NCBI GenBank assembly: GCA_020809705.1
Contig: CP085834.1
Coordinates: 4,203,127-4,267,126, forward strand
Reading direction: 5' to 3'
DNA from: Calonectria ilicicola
Taxonomy: Eukaryota; Ascomycota; Sordariomycetes; Hypocreales; Nectriaceae
Length of the DNA: 64,000 nt
How positions within the stretch are numbered: the first letter of the stretch is position 1; each line of letters opens with the position of its first letter. A program made the position numbers and the translations under genes. The notes below the pieces were generated by a model. It saw only the letters and a list, made by a program, of their open reading frames with translations, had not been told where the DNA came from and searched no databases. Below, in pieces: positions 14,666-26,640 of this stretch.

Positions 14666-16346
14666 CAACCAATATTAGATTATATAACAATCGACTCCCA
14701 AGGTCATATCCACTTTCAATGCCAGCATGAAGAAGACACCTAGGTAGTCCTATATATGCCCTCCCTAATATAATATATAAACTTATATATTTATATTAAT
14801 ATATACCTCTCTGTCTATATTTTTATATACCTCTTTAAGTATTTATTTAAAAGGTTAAATTATATTAGCTTTTAATTATAAGAAGATATAAATAATAAAA
14901 TCTTAAATAAATTCTATAATTATATCTCCGGCTAATATCTTTCTTTAATAGAAGCTACTTATTAATTTCTTTCTTTTAATATTACCTTTAAATACCCCTT
15001 TATATAATATCTTCTAATATATAAATCTTAAATTACACTTTAAAAATTAATTATATATTCATCTATTATATAAAAATAAAATATAGACTATAATAATAAA
15101 TACTTATAAAAAGATATAATATTAAAGTAATTATATATATTCATAATATACCTTTATATATTAAAGAATTATTTTACTTATATACTTTACTTTAATATTA
15201 AGCTATTACTACTTTTATAAAATTATAAACAATTAATAATATTTAATATATAATATATTAAAAAGTAATAATTACCTTAGATCTCTTTTAGAATATATTT
15301 AAAACTATTTATATTATAAAGGAAACTATAGTATTATATTATTAACCTACTTAACTATAATTTTTATTTACCTTAATTATTCTAGATTTTCCTTCTCTTA
15401 TAATTACTCTTTAAAATTAATTCTATATTTTAATATCTATAGACTTTTTACTTTATTATTACAAATAATAAACTATATTATATATTCTATAATTAATATT
15501 TTAAATTTTAAAAAATTATAAAGTATTATTAAATTAATTTAAACTTTTAGAATCTTCTTGGATAAAAGAAGAATTTAATATAGAACTATTTATATTTTTT
15601 AATTAATAATAAAAGTTTTTCTTAAGTAGCTAAAAGGATTATAATAAATTAAATCTAGAATAATAAAATATATTTAATATAATTTACTTTATAATTTCTT
15701 ATAATGGCTACTTTTTTATTAATAGAAAGGCTAGATAAGATAAAACCTTCTTAATTAATATATTATATAATCACATTTAAGAAGAAGGAGGCATTATTTA
15801 TATTACTAGCTTAATAGTATTAAGTATAACTCTTTACAAATATAACTATATAGCACACTTTATATTCAAAATCCTTATAAAAGAAAATTTATTTAATCTA
15901 ATATCTTCTATCTAACTTAATTCTAGGTAAGCTTCTATTATTAGATATATATCCCTTATTATATAAGAAGAATTATTTATAATAAATAAAGTAATTATTA
16001 AATATATAAAAAAGCTTTTATAAAATATAATAAAAAATAATTATTTATTTAAATATAAAACCTTTATTAAAATTAAAGATTTTTACCAAATTATATTAAT
16101 AACCTTATATATAATTATTACTATTATAATCTTTAATAGCTTAATCTAATCATTCTCACTATAATCATATTTCTAGATTCTATAATTTTTAACTTCAATT
16201 AAAACCTCAACTAATTCTATTTACTTAGATTAGCTTAATAAAATTAGGGATAGTATACTATTATATAACTTAAATATCTCTCTATTACACTTAAAGAAGA
16301 TATCTTTACTTTAAAATATAACTAATATTTTATTTCTATTTAATAT
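14666..16346 (+). pseudogene. Helitron 1 Rep C-terminal part and Pif1-like helicase N-terminal part
   Basis: RIP-mutated coding remnant on the plus strand. The first 100 bp is nearly unmutated and continues the Rep frame from 1,693, including an F-Q-C-Q-H-E-E-D-T run. At about 14,880-14,980 an N-K-F-Y-N-Y-I-S-G-x-Y-L-S-L-I-E-A-T stretch matches the Helitron segment around 'YVxARYLSASEA'. At 15,705-15,770 G-Y-F-F-I-N-x-K-A-R-x-D-K-T-F-L matches the helicase Walker A of Helitron (G-x-A-G-x-G-K-T), with the glycines lost to G-to-A changes. The coding remnant is interrupted by the MULE at 16,355. Confidence 0.75.
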
Positions 16347-16354
16347 TATATTTA

Positions 16355-19165
16355 GAGATCTATTATTGGGACGAACAAGAATTACTATTAGGACAAACAG
16401 ACCCACTTTTCACCTGGAATAGTAATATTCCAGGTTATGTGCTATTTTCCTTCCCTCTAATTATTTATAATAGAGTTAAACTTCAACTTTTTATTAATAT
16501 AACCCAAATCTATTTATAATGTTAATATAATCTTAATATTCTCTTTAATTGATAAAGCTTTATTATTATTTGTAATAGAAGATAAGCCTTTTTAAGAATA
16601 CTTTTTCCTTAAGTTTATTTTATTATTATTAATACTAAGAACTCCTTATATTATTTTAAATCCTTTTAAATTATTTAAATTTAAATTATTTAAAGAATTA
16701 TTTAACTTTCTTTAATAATTTTATTATAATAATAATACTATTATTATTAAGAAAAATAGTAGTTTAAAGTAAAATATTAATAAGGTAAAGATATATATAT
16801 ATTATACTTTTATTTATAATTATAGAAGGCTTTAATTATTAAAAAGCATTAGATTATAATATATATCTACTTTTAAGATTGATTACTTATTTCAAATTAT
16901 AGTAAAAACCTTATAATAGTTAAATGGGTAGTGGATTTATAAAGTTAAGTAGAGTTAATATAATCACTTTAGGTTTAAAAAGCTAGTTATTTACTTAATA
17001 TATCATTATTATATAAAGAAATAATAATATCTTTAATAATAGTTATTTAGGAATTAAAATTTATCTTCTTATAAAGTTATTAATATTCTTAAAGATATAG
17101 AAAATAAAGAATTATATTTTTTATTATATAATATTTATAATAATCAATAAAAACTACATTATAATAATCTTAATAGGTTTTCTATTACCTAAGTATAGAT
17201 TAAAATATTATAATAATATAACTTAAGGTATATTATTTATTATAATATTAAAAGATATATTAAAGTAGTTTTTTAAATTTATTCTTAATATAAGAAAATG
17301 TAGATAAGATTTCTAGAAGTCCTTAACCTTAATAATATATATAAAATTAACTATTTTAATATATATCTCTTCTAGATTATAGGTATTATAGATTAAAAGT
17401 TAGTTATGAATTTTAGCTTTAGTTTTATTAATAATAAGAAGGAAGAGGGGTTTTCTTGGCTTTGTAAGTAGCTTAATTATATTTACCTTTCTTTATATAT
17501 TCTATAGCCTATAATTATTATTATAAATAAGGAAAAAGCTTTTAGAAATACCCTTTTATAGGTCTTTCCCTTTTCTTAATAATAGCTTTATATTTATTAT
17601 ATTAACTTAAATATTAATAATAAAATTATCTTATAATAGTATAATCTAAATATAATTTAAAATATAGATTTTAGTAATAATAAAGAAGATAATAATATAA
17701 GTAATTTTAATATAATTATATATATAGTAACTTAAAAGAAGATAGATTTTAATTTACTAGTATTATAATCTACTTTATTTAAATACTTTTCTAAAGGTAT
17801 ATTTAAAGTATAGAAAATAATTATCTTTATTTATAAAAAGATTGATTTTCTTATTATTTAATCTTTAATAATTAATATATATAAAATATATTAAAATTAT
17901 ATTTTAATATATATTTTAAATAAATATATATTATAATAGAAGTAATAGATTTATTATTATATTTAAAAGTATTATAATTTTAAATAATATATAAATAACC
18001 TAATTAAAACTACTTATAAAAATATTAAAAGCTTTCTCTTTATAGGTATAAGCAATCTTTTATACCTCTATAAAATAATCATTACTATACTAAAGAAAAA
18101 GAAATACAATTACAATAACCAGGTGGCTATTAAGATGGTCAAGTAATGGCATAAGTACATAAACCAGGACTGATTAGGCAGCCTTCCCTTAGAAATCTAC
18201 TATATTGCTATCAACCTCTTGGCCATACAATATCGCCTCACCACAGCCACAATCATAAGGGATAAAAACAACCTATTTCTACTGCCTTGCAAGGGCACCT
18301 TTATGCAATAGTATGCCCTGCCTTATAGTTACAAAATTTTAAAGAGGCTATAGTCAGACCGCCCGCTTATAAAGAAGCTTTACTACCTATACTAGTGGTT
18401 TCTTAAGCCTTTGATAAGAAAAGTTATTATTTTAGGCTAAAATTACATTAACTTTTATATTTAGGACCTTAAAGAACCACTCCTCTATATATAAGACCCT
18501 GAGGTTGTCAAGAATGTTCGCAGCTGGCCTTAAAAGATAATAAACATTAAGTAAAGTATCTTTAATAAGTTAAAGATTAATAAAATAGTAGCCTTAAGGC
18601 TATTGAAGGCTAGGTTGGCTAGCTTAGCTAGCTTAATATTATTATTAATATTAATATTAATCTTAACCTTAATCTTAATACTATTGGTAAGGCTAAGCCC
18701 TTAAATAATAAGATTAGTAATAAAATTAAGTACTTAATAAATCCTCTTATAGTTAGAGGTTAAGATAAATGCTAGGTTATAGCGGTTAATATAGTTTTTA
18801 GTTGTATTAATAAATTAATTATTTTTATTTAAGGTTTTATAGTTAATTTTATTAAGAGCTTAATAAGAAGTTAAAGGTTATAAAGAGGCTACTATAATTA
18901 GAAATAATATTATCTTAATGTCTAGGTTAAAAGATTTAATTAATATTATTCTGGACTAGTAGTTAGTTTATTTAATAATATAAAATATTTAATTTAATGA
19001 TTTTTAATGATTTTAATTATAATTTGGGCTATGCTTTTGAATATATATTAATTTATATATAAAGAAGAGAAAAGGAAAAAGGAAATTATAGTTAGGGGAA
19101 ATTCTAGCTATTATGTAAGTTGTTCGTCCTAATAGTAATTCTTGTTCGTCCCAATAACAGATCTC
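16355..19165 (+). mobile_element. Mutator-like (MULE) DNA transposon inside Helitron 1
   Basis: 2,811-bp element bounded by 45-bp terminal inverted repeats that differ at only two positions (both G/A) and begin GAGATCT(A/G)TTATTGGGAC. It is flanked by perfect 8-bp duplications TATATTTA (16,347-16,354 and 19,166-19,173). Inside, a mutated plus-strand protein has an N-terminal W-x-Y-x-V-K then N-H-F region (about 16,860-17,000), as in FAR1/MULE DNA-binding domains. The least mutated block (18,110-18,540) carries C-K-G-T-F-x-x-x-Y-A-L-P-Y-S, matching the SWIM-type C-x-G-T-F-x-x-x-x-G-L-P-C-x-H of fungal MULE transposases. The superfamily call comes from this motif; an 8-bp TSD alone would also fit hAT. 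Confidence 0.75.
18110..18540 (+). pseudogene. MULE transposase C-terminal (SWIM-like) remnant
   Basis: The least AT-rich stretch inside the MULE. Reading on the plus strand gives a nearly continuous helical segment (L-P-L-E-I-Y-Y-I-A-I-N-L-L-A) followed by the C-K-G-T-F...L-P-Y-S zinc-binding region. In-frame stops replace expected Gln or Trp codons, and two metal ligands (Cys and His) have become Tyr. Not functional. Confidence 0.65.
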
Positions 19166-19173
19166 TATATTTA

Positions 19174-21396
19174 ATTCCACTAGATCTATAATATGCTTAT
19201 TTCTTAGTCCTTTTAACTTACAAGTTAATAAATTCAATCAATTAATAATAAATCGAATATCTAGCTCAAAAGGTTTATATTATATTATACCCTCTATGTG
19301 GAATATCTATTAATTAATCTACTCCTCTTTTTTAGCTATATTCCTTAGTAGCAATACTATAAAAGAATCAGACGATTCTAATCAAATACTACTCTCAGCA
19401 TTAGAATATAACTATCTAATTCTACTATATAAATCTAGCATATTATTATATTAATTATAATTGAAAGTTAGCACCATTTATAGCATTATAAGAAATTTAT
19501 TTATTAATAAAGAATTAATTAAAAATATAAGAGTTTAAATCTTATATATAGATTGATATCTTATTTATATTAAACTTTTATAAAATAATATAAAAATAAT
19601 ATATAATATAATTAAATTCTATCTCTTATAAATATATTTTAAATTCTAATTTTAAATAAGTAATTAGATTATATAGTAATAATAATTCTTATTATATTTA
19701 GCTTATATTATTATATTTAATAATTACTAAAGATTAACTTTAAATAAAGTTATCCTAGATCTTAGATAATCTATATTTATATATAGCTAATTATATATAA
19801 GCCTTTTATATATTTAATAATATTCAAATATTTATATTCTTTTATTAGAAAATAATAAAAATTATTAAATAAAGAATATTATCCATTATTAGCTATTACT
19901 TCTAGAGTAATAATATAATATAATAAGAATAAATTAATTGGATACTACTAATACTCTCACCATATTATTATATAACTACAAATCTCTTTATAATACAATC
20001 ACTCTAACTCAAATATTACATACTTAATACATTATAATAACATAATCTTACAAAAGTATCTAGGCTCTAAAATATATAAAATATATTATAATATTATATC
20101 TTTCTACCCTACCCATCTCTAATAATTCCAATTTTCTTATTTAGTAAATATAATTTAACTACCAAAACTTAATAATATTATCTATTTTTATAATTTTATT
20201 AATAAACTTTTACTTAATAATATTAGATTAAATACTTTTAATTATATAGAAATTTATTATAATATAAATATATTTCTAGAAGAAAGCTTTTATAATACTA
20301 CTTTAATAATTAAACTTATTTATACTTATATTAAAGTTTACTTAATATAAGATAATTATTCTTTATATTTTATAAATTTATTTTTTTATTATAATAATAA
20401 GTTTATAATTACTTTATTATTAGAAGGTAAACTTTAAATTATTATTATATAAGTATTAAGCTTATAAAGATATAAAATACCAAGTCTATTTTAATCTAAT
20501 AAAAAAATACTAATATAACTAGATAGACACCTAGGAGATATATCAAATTTCAATAAATATTAAAAATATCTTCTATAATAGTAATATCTAATAATTACTA
20601 TTATTAACTTTATAAGTAATATAAATACTATATTAAAAAATAAAACTTTACTTTATAATTTTAAATTTAAAATATTAATATATAATCTAAAAAAATTAAA
20701 AACTATTAAATTTTTAATTTATTACTTCTTTAAAAAAAGAAAATATTAAAAAAAAACAAAAATTCTAAATCTAGACTTATTTATTAACATTATAACTAAA
20801 ATTGCCAGGATTACTATATCCCAACTACTTAATATATATATTTTAAACTTAATATATCTCCCCAAAACTATATTATTATCTTCTTCTTCTTTATTTACTA
20901 ATTCTCTAAAGAAGAAAAAAACTAAAAACTATTAAAAAAAAGAATATAATTAATACTAATAAAATCTAAGCATTTAATATAATTATTAATTATTATTAAT
21001 TTAAATAAAAATAATAATAAAAAAAAATATAAAAAAATAAAAATTAAAATAATTTTAATTTTAAAATAATATTACTTTAAACTTAATCTTTAATATAAAA
21101 AATTAAAATTATAAATAAAAATAAAGAAGAATCCTCTATTATAGCTAATTAATTATATAAGCATTAGCACTATCATTAACTTTACTCTCTTTTATTATAA
21201 AAAACATAAGAATATATATATAAAATATATAAAGAATAAATAAAAAAAAACTCAAGTATTATTATAAATTAGATTATCTATCTTAGACTTTTTATGCTTT
21301 ATTAAATTTCTTACCTGGCGCACGAAGCACGCTGAAAAATCTCATCAGAGATCAGAGATCAGAGACGTATTAAAACCTTACTCGGTTTTGGCCGCA
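19174..21396 (+). pseudogene. Helitron 1 helicase C-terminal part and 3' end
   Basis: Resumes Helitron 1 after the MULE TSD. It is colinear with Helitron 2 (about 27,080-29,540) at several landmarks, for example the 'aagttaataaattcaat' block at about 19,213 against 27,169, and the 'aacttaat(a/c)tatctcc' block at about 20,846 against 28,938. No continuous frame survives. The last 80 bp is unmutated and holds the presumed 3' terminal hairpin. Confidence 0.6.
21319..21331 (+). other. Helitron 1 3' hairpin remnant
   Basis: CGCACGAAGCACG. The Helitron 2 counterpart at 29,484-29,496 is CGCGCGAAGCGCG, a perfect 5-bp stem with a GAA loop. Helitron 1 differs by two G-to-A changes that weaken the stem. 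A downstream 14-nt motif, CGGTTTTGGCCGCA, is shared by both copies (21,383-21,396 and 29,527-29,540), and similarity stops after it. Confidence 0.55.
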
Positions 21397-22436
21397 CACG
21401 TGATGATGAATCCGAAGGGCGCGGAAGGGCACGGGCAGGCGATCCTTGCTTCCCCGCTGCTGCCTACCTCTATGCTACATCGCGTTCGCCACGCTGTGCT
21501 ATTACACATACCATACATATATATACCAATAGCGATATTTTAATTGTTTTACTTAAATCCTTTATAATGTATATAATATTTATTAATGTTATGTGGGAAA
21601 GCTTTAGTTTTTTTTTTTATATATATAAAAAGTAATATTAGATTTAAGAATAATAATAAATAATAATAATTATAATAGCTTTAGAAATGTATTTAAGAAA
21701 TTAAATAGATTTAGAGAGAATAAGTAGGTTGTTTTATATTTTTTTTATTTTAATAATAAATATCTTTATATTTAAAAGTAAGATTTATTAAGATGACTAC
21801 TTTATCTAGAAATCTATGTACAAGGTACTATCAGTCTTAAACCTTATATTAATTTAAGATATATTGTATATATTTAGATTATTATTAAAAAGATTAAGCC
21901 TATAAAAAAGAGAAATATATAATTTAAATATAACTTTAAGCTTAAATCTTAACTATTTATTAATATATAATATATTAAAAGCCTTAGAATTTAAATCTAT
22001 TTTACTATTATAAAAGCTATTGTAATAAAGTTGCTTAATAAAGGTAATAGTGTTTAAATTATTTAAGTAAAGATTTTTAATTATAATAATTAGAATAATT
22101 ATTAATAGCTAAAAAATATATAAAATATAAAAAATCTTAGTATTTATAGTTATATAACATATATAAACAATACCACTAAGAAGCTATAATAAAATATATA
22201 AACTAATTAATACTTTAATTATTTAATAATTAATACTCTCTTTACAATCTATACTCCTAACCATTTATTAAAAATCTTTATAATTACTATAATAATTATT
22301 ATTCTAAAATAATATTACTAGCTACAAATAATACACCAATCTTAACCCAAATTAAAAAACAATAATCCCCAGAATAACCTATATTAAGATTAAATATAAT
22401 AATATTAGATTAGAAATTATTTAATAGAATTTTAGA
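21397..22436. other. Spacer between the two Helitrons
   Basis: The first 135 bp (to about 21,535) has normal GC content and no recognisable gene. The remainder is AT-rich, presumably RIP-mutated, and may hold the 5' end of Helitron 2, which I could not place. No coding frame is visible on either strand. Confidence 0.5.
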
Positions 22437-23929
22437 TCTCTTTAATACTAATCTTAGATTCTACTAGCTTTTATTTATTAAATTTAACTTATATTATCCC
22501 TAGTTAATCTTTATTAACTTTAATTTTAATTTTATATAATTAAGAAGTTATAAATATATTTAATAAGTAATAGATATACCTCTTATATTTAAATATTTAA
22601 TTATTTTATTAATATTGGTTAGTAGATTATCTATTTTGCTTTATATTGCTCTTATTAACCGAAAAGATAGAATAGTATTGCTTTAATAGTTAAAAAAAGC
22701 CCCAAACTTACTACTATATCTATCAGATTTTCAATAATAGTTAAATAAAATAAATCTTCTTATTTTAATATTAAATTATTAATTAAATATTCTATTTTAC
22801 TTTTTAATTATAGGTGTAAGTAAATACTTCATTTACTCTCTACCTTTAGTTAATATTATTATTATTAGTTGAGTATACTATTAATTATTAAATCTATTAA
22901 TAGGAGAGTATAATATATGCTAATTTCTATTTAATAAAGTTAGTTAAGTAAATATAACTAATTTACAATAAGTTCTTATTAAAGCTATTAAGAAAATATA
23001 ATCTCTACTTAAAATCTATAATCTATATATTTAATTAATTTAATATACTTTATCTTAGATTAGTCCTATTATAATTTTAGTAGTAATTAAATTAAAGGAT
23101 TTCCTTACAAATAGAGAAATAGTTGCTATTATAAATATAGAGAATATAAGCAAAATTAATCTATAAAAAGTACTTTTCTTTCTTTATAGGCAAGAATACT
23201 AAACTATTAATATTCTTTTATAATATTATAAACTATTATAGTACCTTTTATTTTTTCTATTTAGAATACTTAATTAAAAGATATTAAATTATAAAACTTT
23301 AAAATAAATTATAACTAAATCCTATAAATATTAATAATCTAAAATCAATAATAATAATAATCTTATATAATTATAATAATATTATAATATAATCTTAAAA
23401 AAATCACATTTTTCTTATTTTAACTATCTTACATACAAATACTTGGTCAATATATTCTCTAGACTTGAAGACTGTAGGTTAAGGTATTTAAAATTAGAAC
23501 AATCAATTCAAGCCTCTAAGATCGATTTATAACCCCAATACTCTCCTATAAACTTACTTTAAAACACCCTACTACTATTATTTCTAGGTTCTTATGTTTA
23601 AATATCAGATCAAGTAGCTAATATATTAGCTCTTATTAGAGAATTTAAAAAGCCAATATTTTTTATTATAATAACTATAAATCCTAATTAGCTAGAAATT
23701 ACATTTAAATTATAACCAAGATAATATTATATAGAAGCTCCTATTATTATATATTATATATTTTATATACATTTATAATATTTAAAAAAATTCATAAAAA
23801 ACCACTTTGAAAAATTAATATATATAATTACTATTATTAAGTTCTAAAAATATAGTTTATTTTATACTTATATTCTTATTAAAATACATATATAAAAACC
23901 TTAATTATAAAATATATTACCCCTCCTGG

Positions 23930-24282
23930 GTTTAAAGAGATAAAACACCCACTATAAACAAGCTAATTAGGGCCTAAAGAGCGTTTTTATTTAAACTATA
24001 GCTTAGACTAGGCTATATTCCTCCTTAATATATCTTCATATTAAATTAATATAATCCATAGCTATTATTATACCTATAATAACTAAATTATTAATAAAAG
24101 ATATTATTTCCTTCCTTTTACTTTAAGCTACAATACAGCCTTTCCTAACTAAGCTAAAGAACCAATTAATAACCTTACCCCTATAGCAGATAAAGGCCTC
24201 CTTAACAATTTCAATAATAACACTTTTCATAATATTACTAAATATAGCTTTATCCTCCTCCTTTTAGACTGTCCAGTTAATT
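23930..24282 (-). repeat. AT-rich part of the insertion in Helitron 2
   Basis: Sequence absent from Helitron 1. The minus strand reads for about 70 codons with few stops (a K-E-A-F-I-C-Y-R-G-K-V-I-N-W-F-F segment around 24,190), suggesting a fragment of another mutated transposon. I do not recognise the family and found no terminal repeats. Confidence 0.35.
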
Positions 24283-25030
24283 AGAGGCATCGCAGGCGGT
24301 AGTTGGTTTGTTTATTCACATACAGCTATTGCTCAAGTAACTCTTTATGAAGAGGAGCGATATTATGTGCTATAGTATGTGGAGCTCCTTACAACGGAGG
24401 CCAATGATTGCTAGCAGTGTTGTTTGTGATTGATAAACGTAGTGGAAGTACTTACAATAATAGCATACAAGTAAATAGATCGATAACATTAATATCAGTC
24501 AGAGGCAGAGGTAGAAGAAGTGCGTTGATCTTCTTGAAGGTGTGAATTGAGATGACATCTTCAGTGAAAAATCCGCTTTTTTTATCTGTAGATTCAGATA
24601 CCTCTTTGGCCACATTTCTAGATTTTCAAACATCTGTTTGACTTGAAGGCATTCAGACTTCTGCGTTCCCTTGGAACTACTGTTATGACTACTGTTGTGT
24701 GGGCCCGTTCTAAAGGTTGAAGAAGCTTTTCACCCAACCGGCTGAACATAACGGTATTCTCTAACATTGGTTGTGTTAAAACCTTTATCATTACATGACT
24801 CATCTAACCGAGTAAGTTGTGTTTTTATTGGATCTGGATGTTCCATGATTCTAGAAGTTTACTATTCAGGAGGGTCGATCAGAGGTTGTGCCTATGCATT
24901 TACTTTTGGGTATTTTGGTTTATTGGTTCCAAGCCTCACACCATTACGCGTATTTAGGTAAAAACTCTTCAATTGTCTAGTTATTTCCTAAGGCTAGGGT
25001 ACTTCGGCCTTGTAGTGCACCTGCATTAAT
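24283..25030. repeat. Unmutated 750-bp insert in Helitron 2, identity unknown
   Basis: A block of normal base composition set abruptly in AT-rich DNA on both sides. It has no long ORF (longest about 60 codons each strand), no terminal inverted repeat that I can see, and ends in AATAAAAAAAAAA, which could be a poly-A tail of a retroposed sequence on the plus strand. Lack of RIP suggests a single-copy or late-arriving sequence. Confidence 0.4.
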
Positions 25031-26449
25031 AAAAAAAAAACTCGATAAAATATATTATATTATCTATATTTACTAATTACCTATAGATTCTAGATATCAC
25101 CTAAACTAATATTAAAAGCACTTAATACAATTATCTTAATAAAAATACTATATTTATTAATAAATATATCTCTCCATAAAAAGATCCTACAAACAAATAT
25201 TTATAACCAAAACCACCTTAATAATAATAAAAGAACATACTATAATTAGAATAGTTAATATTAATTCGGGTTTTCCTAACCTATATTAGATAGTATAATA
25301 TTAAACTTGTAAGAATGTGCTTATTTTTAAAGACAATAGAAAGAAGACTGATAGATAATATTATATATACCTTCTTTAATATTCTTTATAGACTTTTATA
25401 TTTATATTAATATCTATTTATCTATTTATATTTTTATATATTTATTTAAATATCTTTTTAAAGGACCTAATTATATTTAATTTTAATTTTATAATATCTT
25501 TAAAAATAAAGTTCTTAATAAATTCAAAGATTACATTATTGTAAGATATCTGTTATTTAGCGAAGCTACCTATAGATTACTTTTATTTAATATTACTACA
25601 AAAGAACTAGCAATTTAATATTTTTTAATATATCTTAAAAACTCCTAATTTGGATAAATATTATATTTAGAAAACTAATCTTTTATAAGTAAATTACTAT
25701 AGTACTTTCACTAGCCTAAACTACCAAGCTTACTTCATCTTACATATCCTAAATTCTACACTTAATATTATTATAATATTTAGCCTATAGATTAGAATTT
25801 AAATAAAAATTATATACTTATTAGCTTATATTAAACTAATTATAGACTATAATAGTAAGTACTTATTAAAAGATAATAAAATAAGATTATTACTTGAATT
25901 TATAATATATCTCCTTATCTTAAGGAATTATTTTATCTATATATCCTACTATAATACTAAGTAATCTTTATCTTTATAAAATTACAAATAATAAAGAATA
26001 TATATTATTCTACTTATTAAATAGTAATAATTATAATAGGATTGTTTTAAAGTGTATCTAAAGTAATATATACCTTTAAGAAAGCTATTATATTATATTA
26101 TTAACTAAGCTAACTTCGATTTTTATTTGCTTATATTATATTAGATTTTCTAATACTTATTATTAATGTCTGGAATCGATTTTAATTAGTAATAGCTACT
26201 AACTTCTTACTCTATTATAATAATTAAGATATCATCTTATATACTTTTCAATTAATATCTTATATTTTAATAAGCTAGGGAGCAACCCTAAAGCAATTTG
26301 GCTTACTATAGCCTTCTATAATTAATAAAGAAGTTATTATAGAATTGTTAGTATTTATTAATTAATAATAAGAACTATTATTAATAAGCTACTAATATTA
26401 TAAAATGTTTAATAATGAATAAAGATATATATTTAATATAATCTACTTA

Positions 26450-26640
26450 GCTATTTTGACTAGAGGATACTTTTTTATTAATGGAAAAGTAAAAAGAGGT
26501 AAAACCTTTTTAGTTAATACCTTATACAACTAAATTTAAAATAAAGGTAATATTGTATATATTACTAAATCAACTATATTAAGTATTATACTTTATAAAT
26601 AAGGGTAAACAACTTATTTAATATTTAGAATCCCTATCCA
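26450..26640 (+). pseudogene. Helitron 2 helicase Walker A block
   Basis: Best preserved ATPase signature in the window: R-G-Y-F-F-I-N-G-K-V-K-R-G-K-T-F-L-V-N, then a hydrophobic strand and an I-L-Y-K...I-F-R-I-P-I segment, as in Pif1-family Helitron helicases, where G-K-A-G-R-G-K-T and F-K-I-P-I are usual. It is less mutated than the same block of Helitron 1 (15,705-15,770). Confidence 0.7.

Larger units (their letters stand above)
1..21396 (+). mobile_element. Helitron 1, RIP-mutated and interrupted (5' end outside window)
   Basis: A rolling-circle transposon copy, read on the plus strand through many stops. Pieces in order: Rep N-terminal region (about 1,000-1,445) with degraded FITxTxNPxW-like and HUH motifs, the latter now Y-I-Y near 1,425; Rep continuation (1,514-1,693 joined to 14,666-15,000); Pif1-type helicase with a degraded Walker A (about 15,705-15,770); and C-terminal helicase and tail (19,174-21,300). 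The pieces are separated by Gypsy A (1,694-14,660) and a MULE (16,355-19,165). Removing Gypsy A and one TTCCT copy restores one open frame across the junction (RFGFP then QPILDY). The 3' end is placed at the hairpin and 14-nt motif shared with Helitron 2. Family assignment rests on known Helitron Rep/Hel motif order and is strong; the exact 3' terminus is inferred. Confidence 0.8.

Noticed and set aside
19013..19237. 74-codon minus-strand ORF
   Set aside because: It spans the MULE terminal inverted repeat, its TSD and flanking Helitron DNA; not a gene.
24618..24961. Short ORFs on both strands in the unmutated insert
   Set aside because: About 60 codons each, overlapping on opposite strands, with no motif or codon signal.
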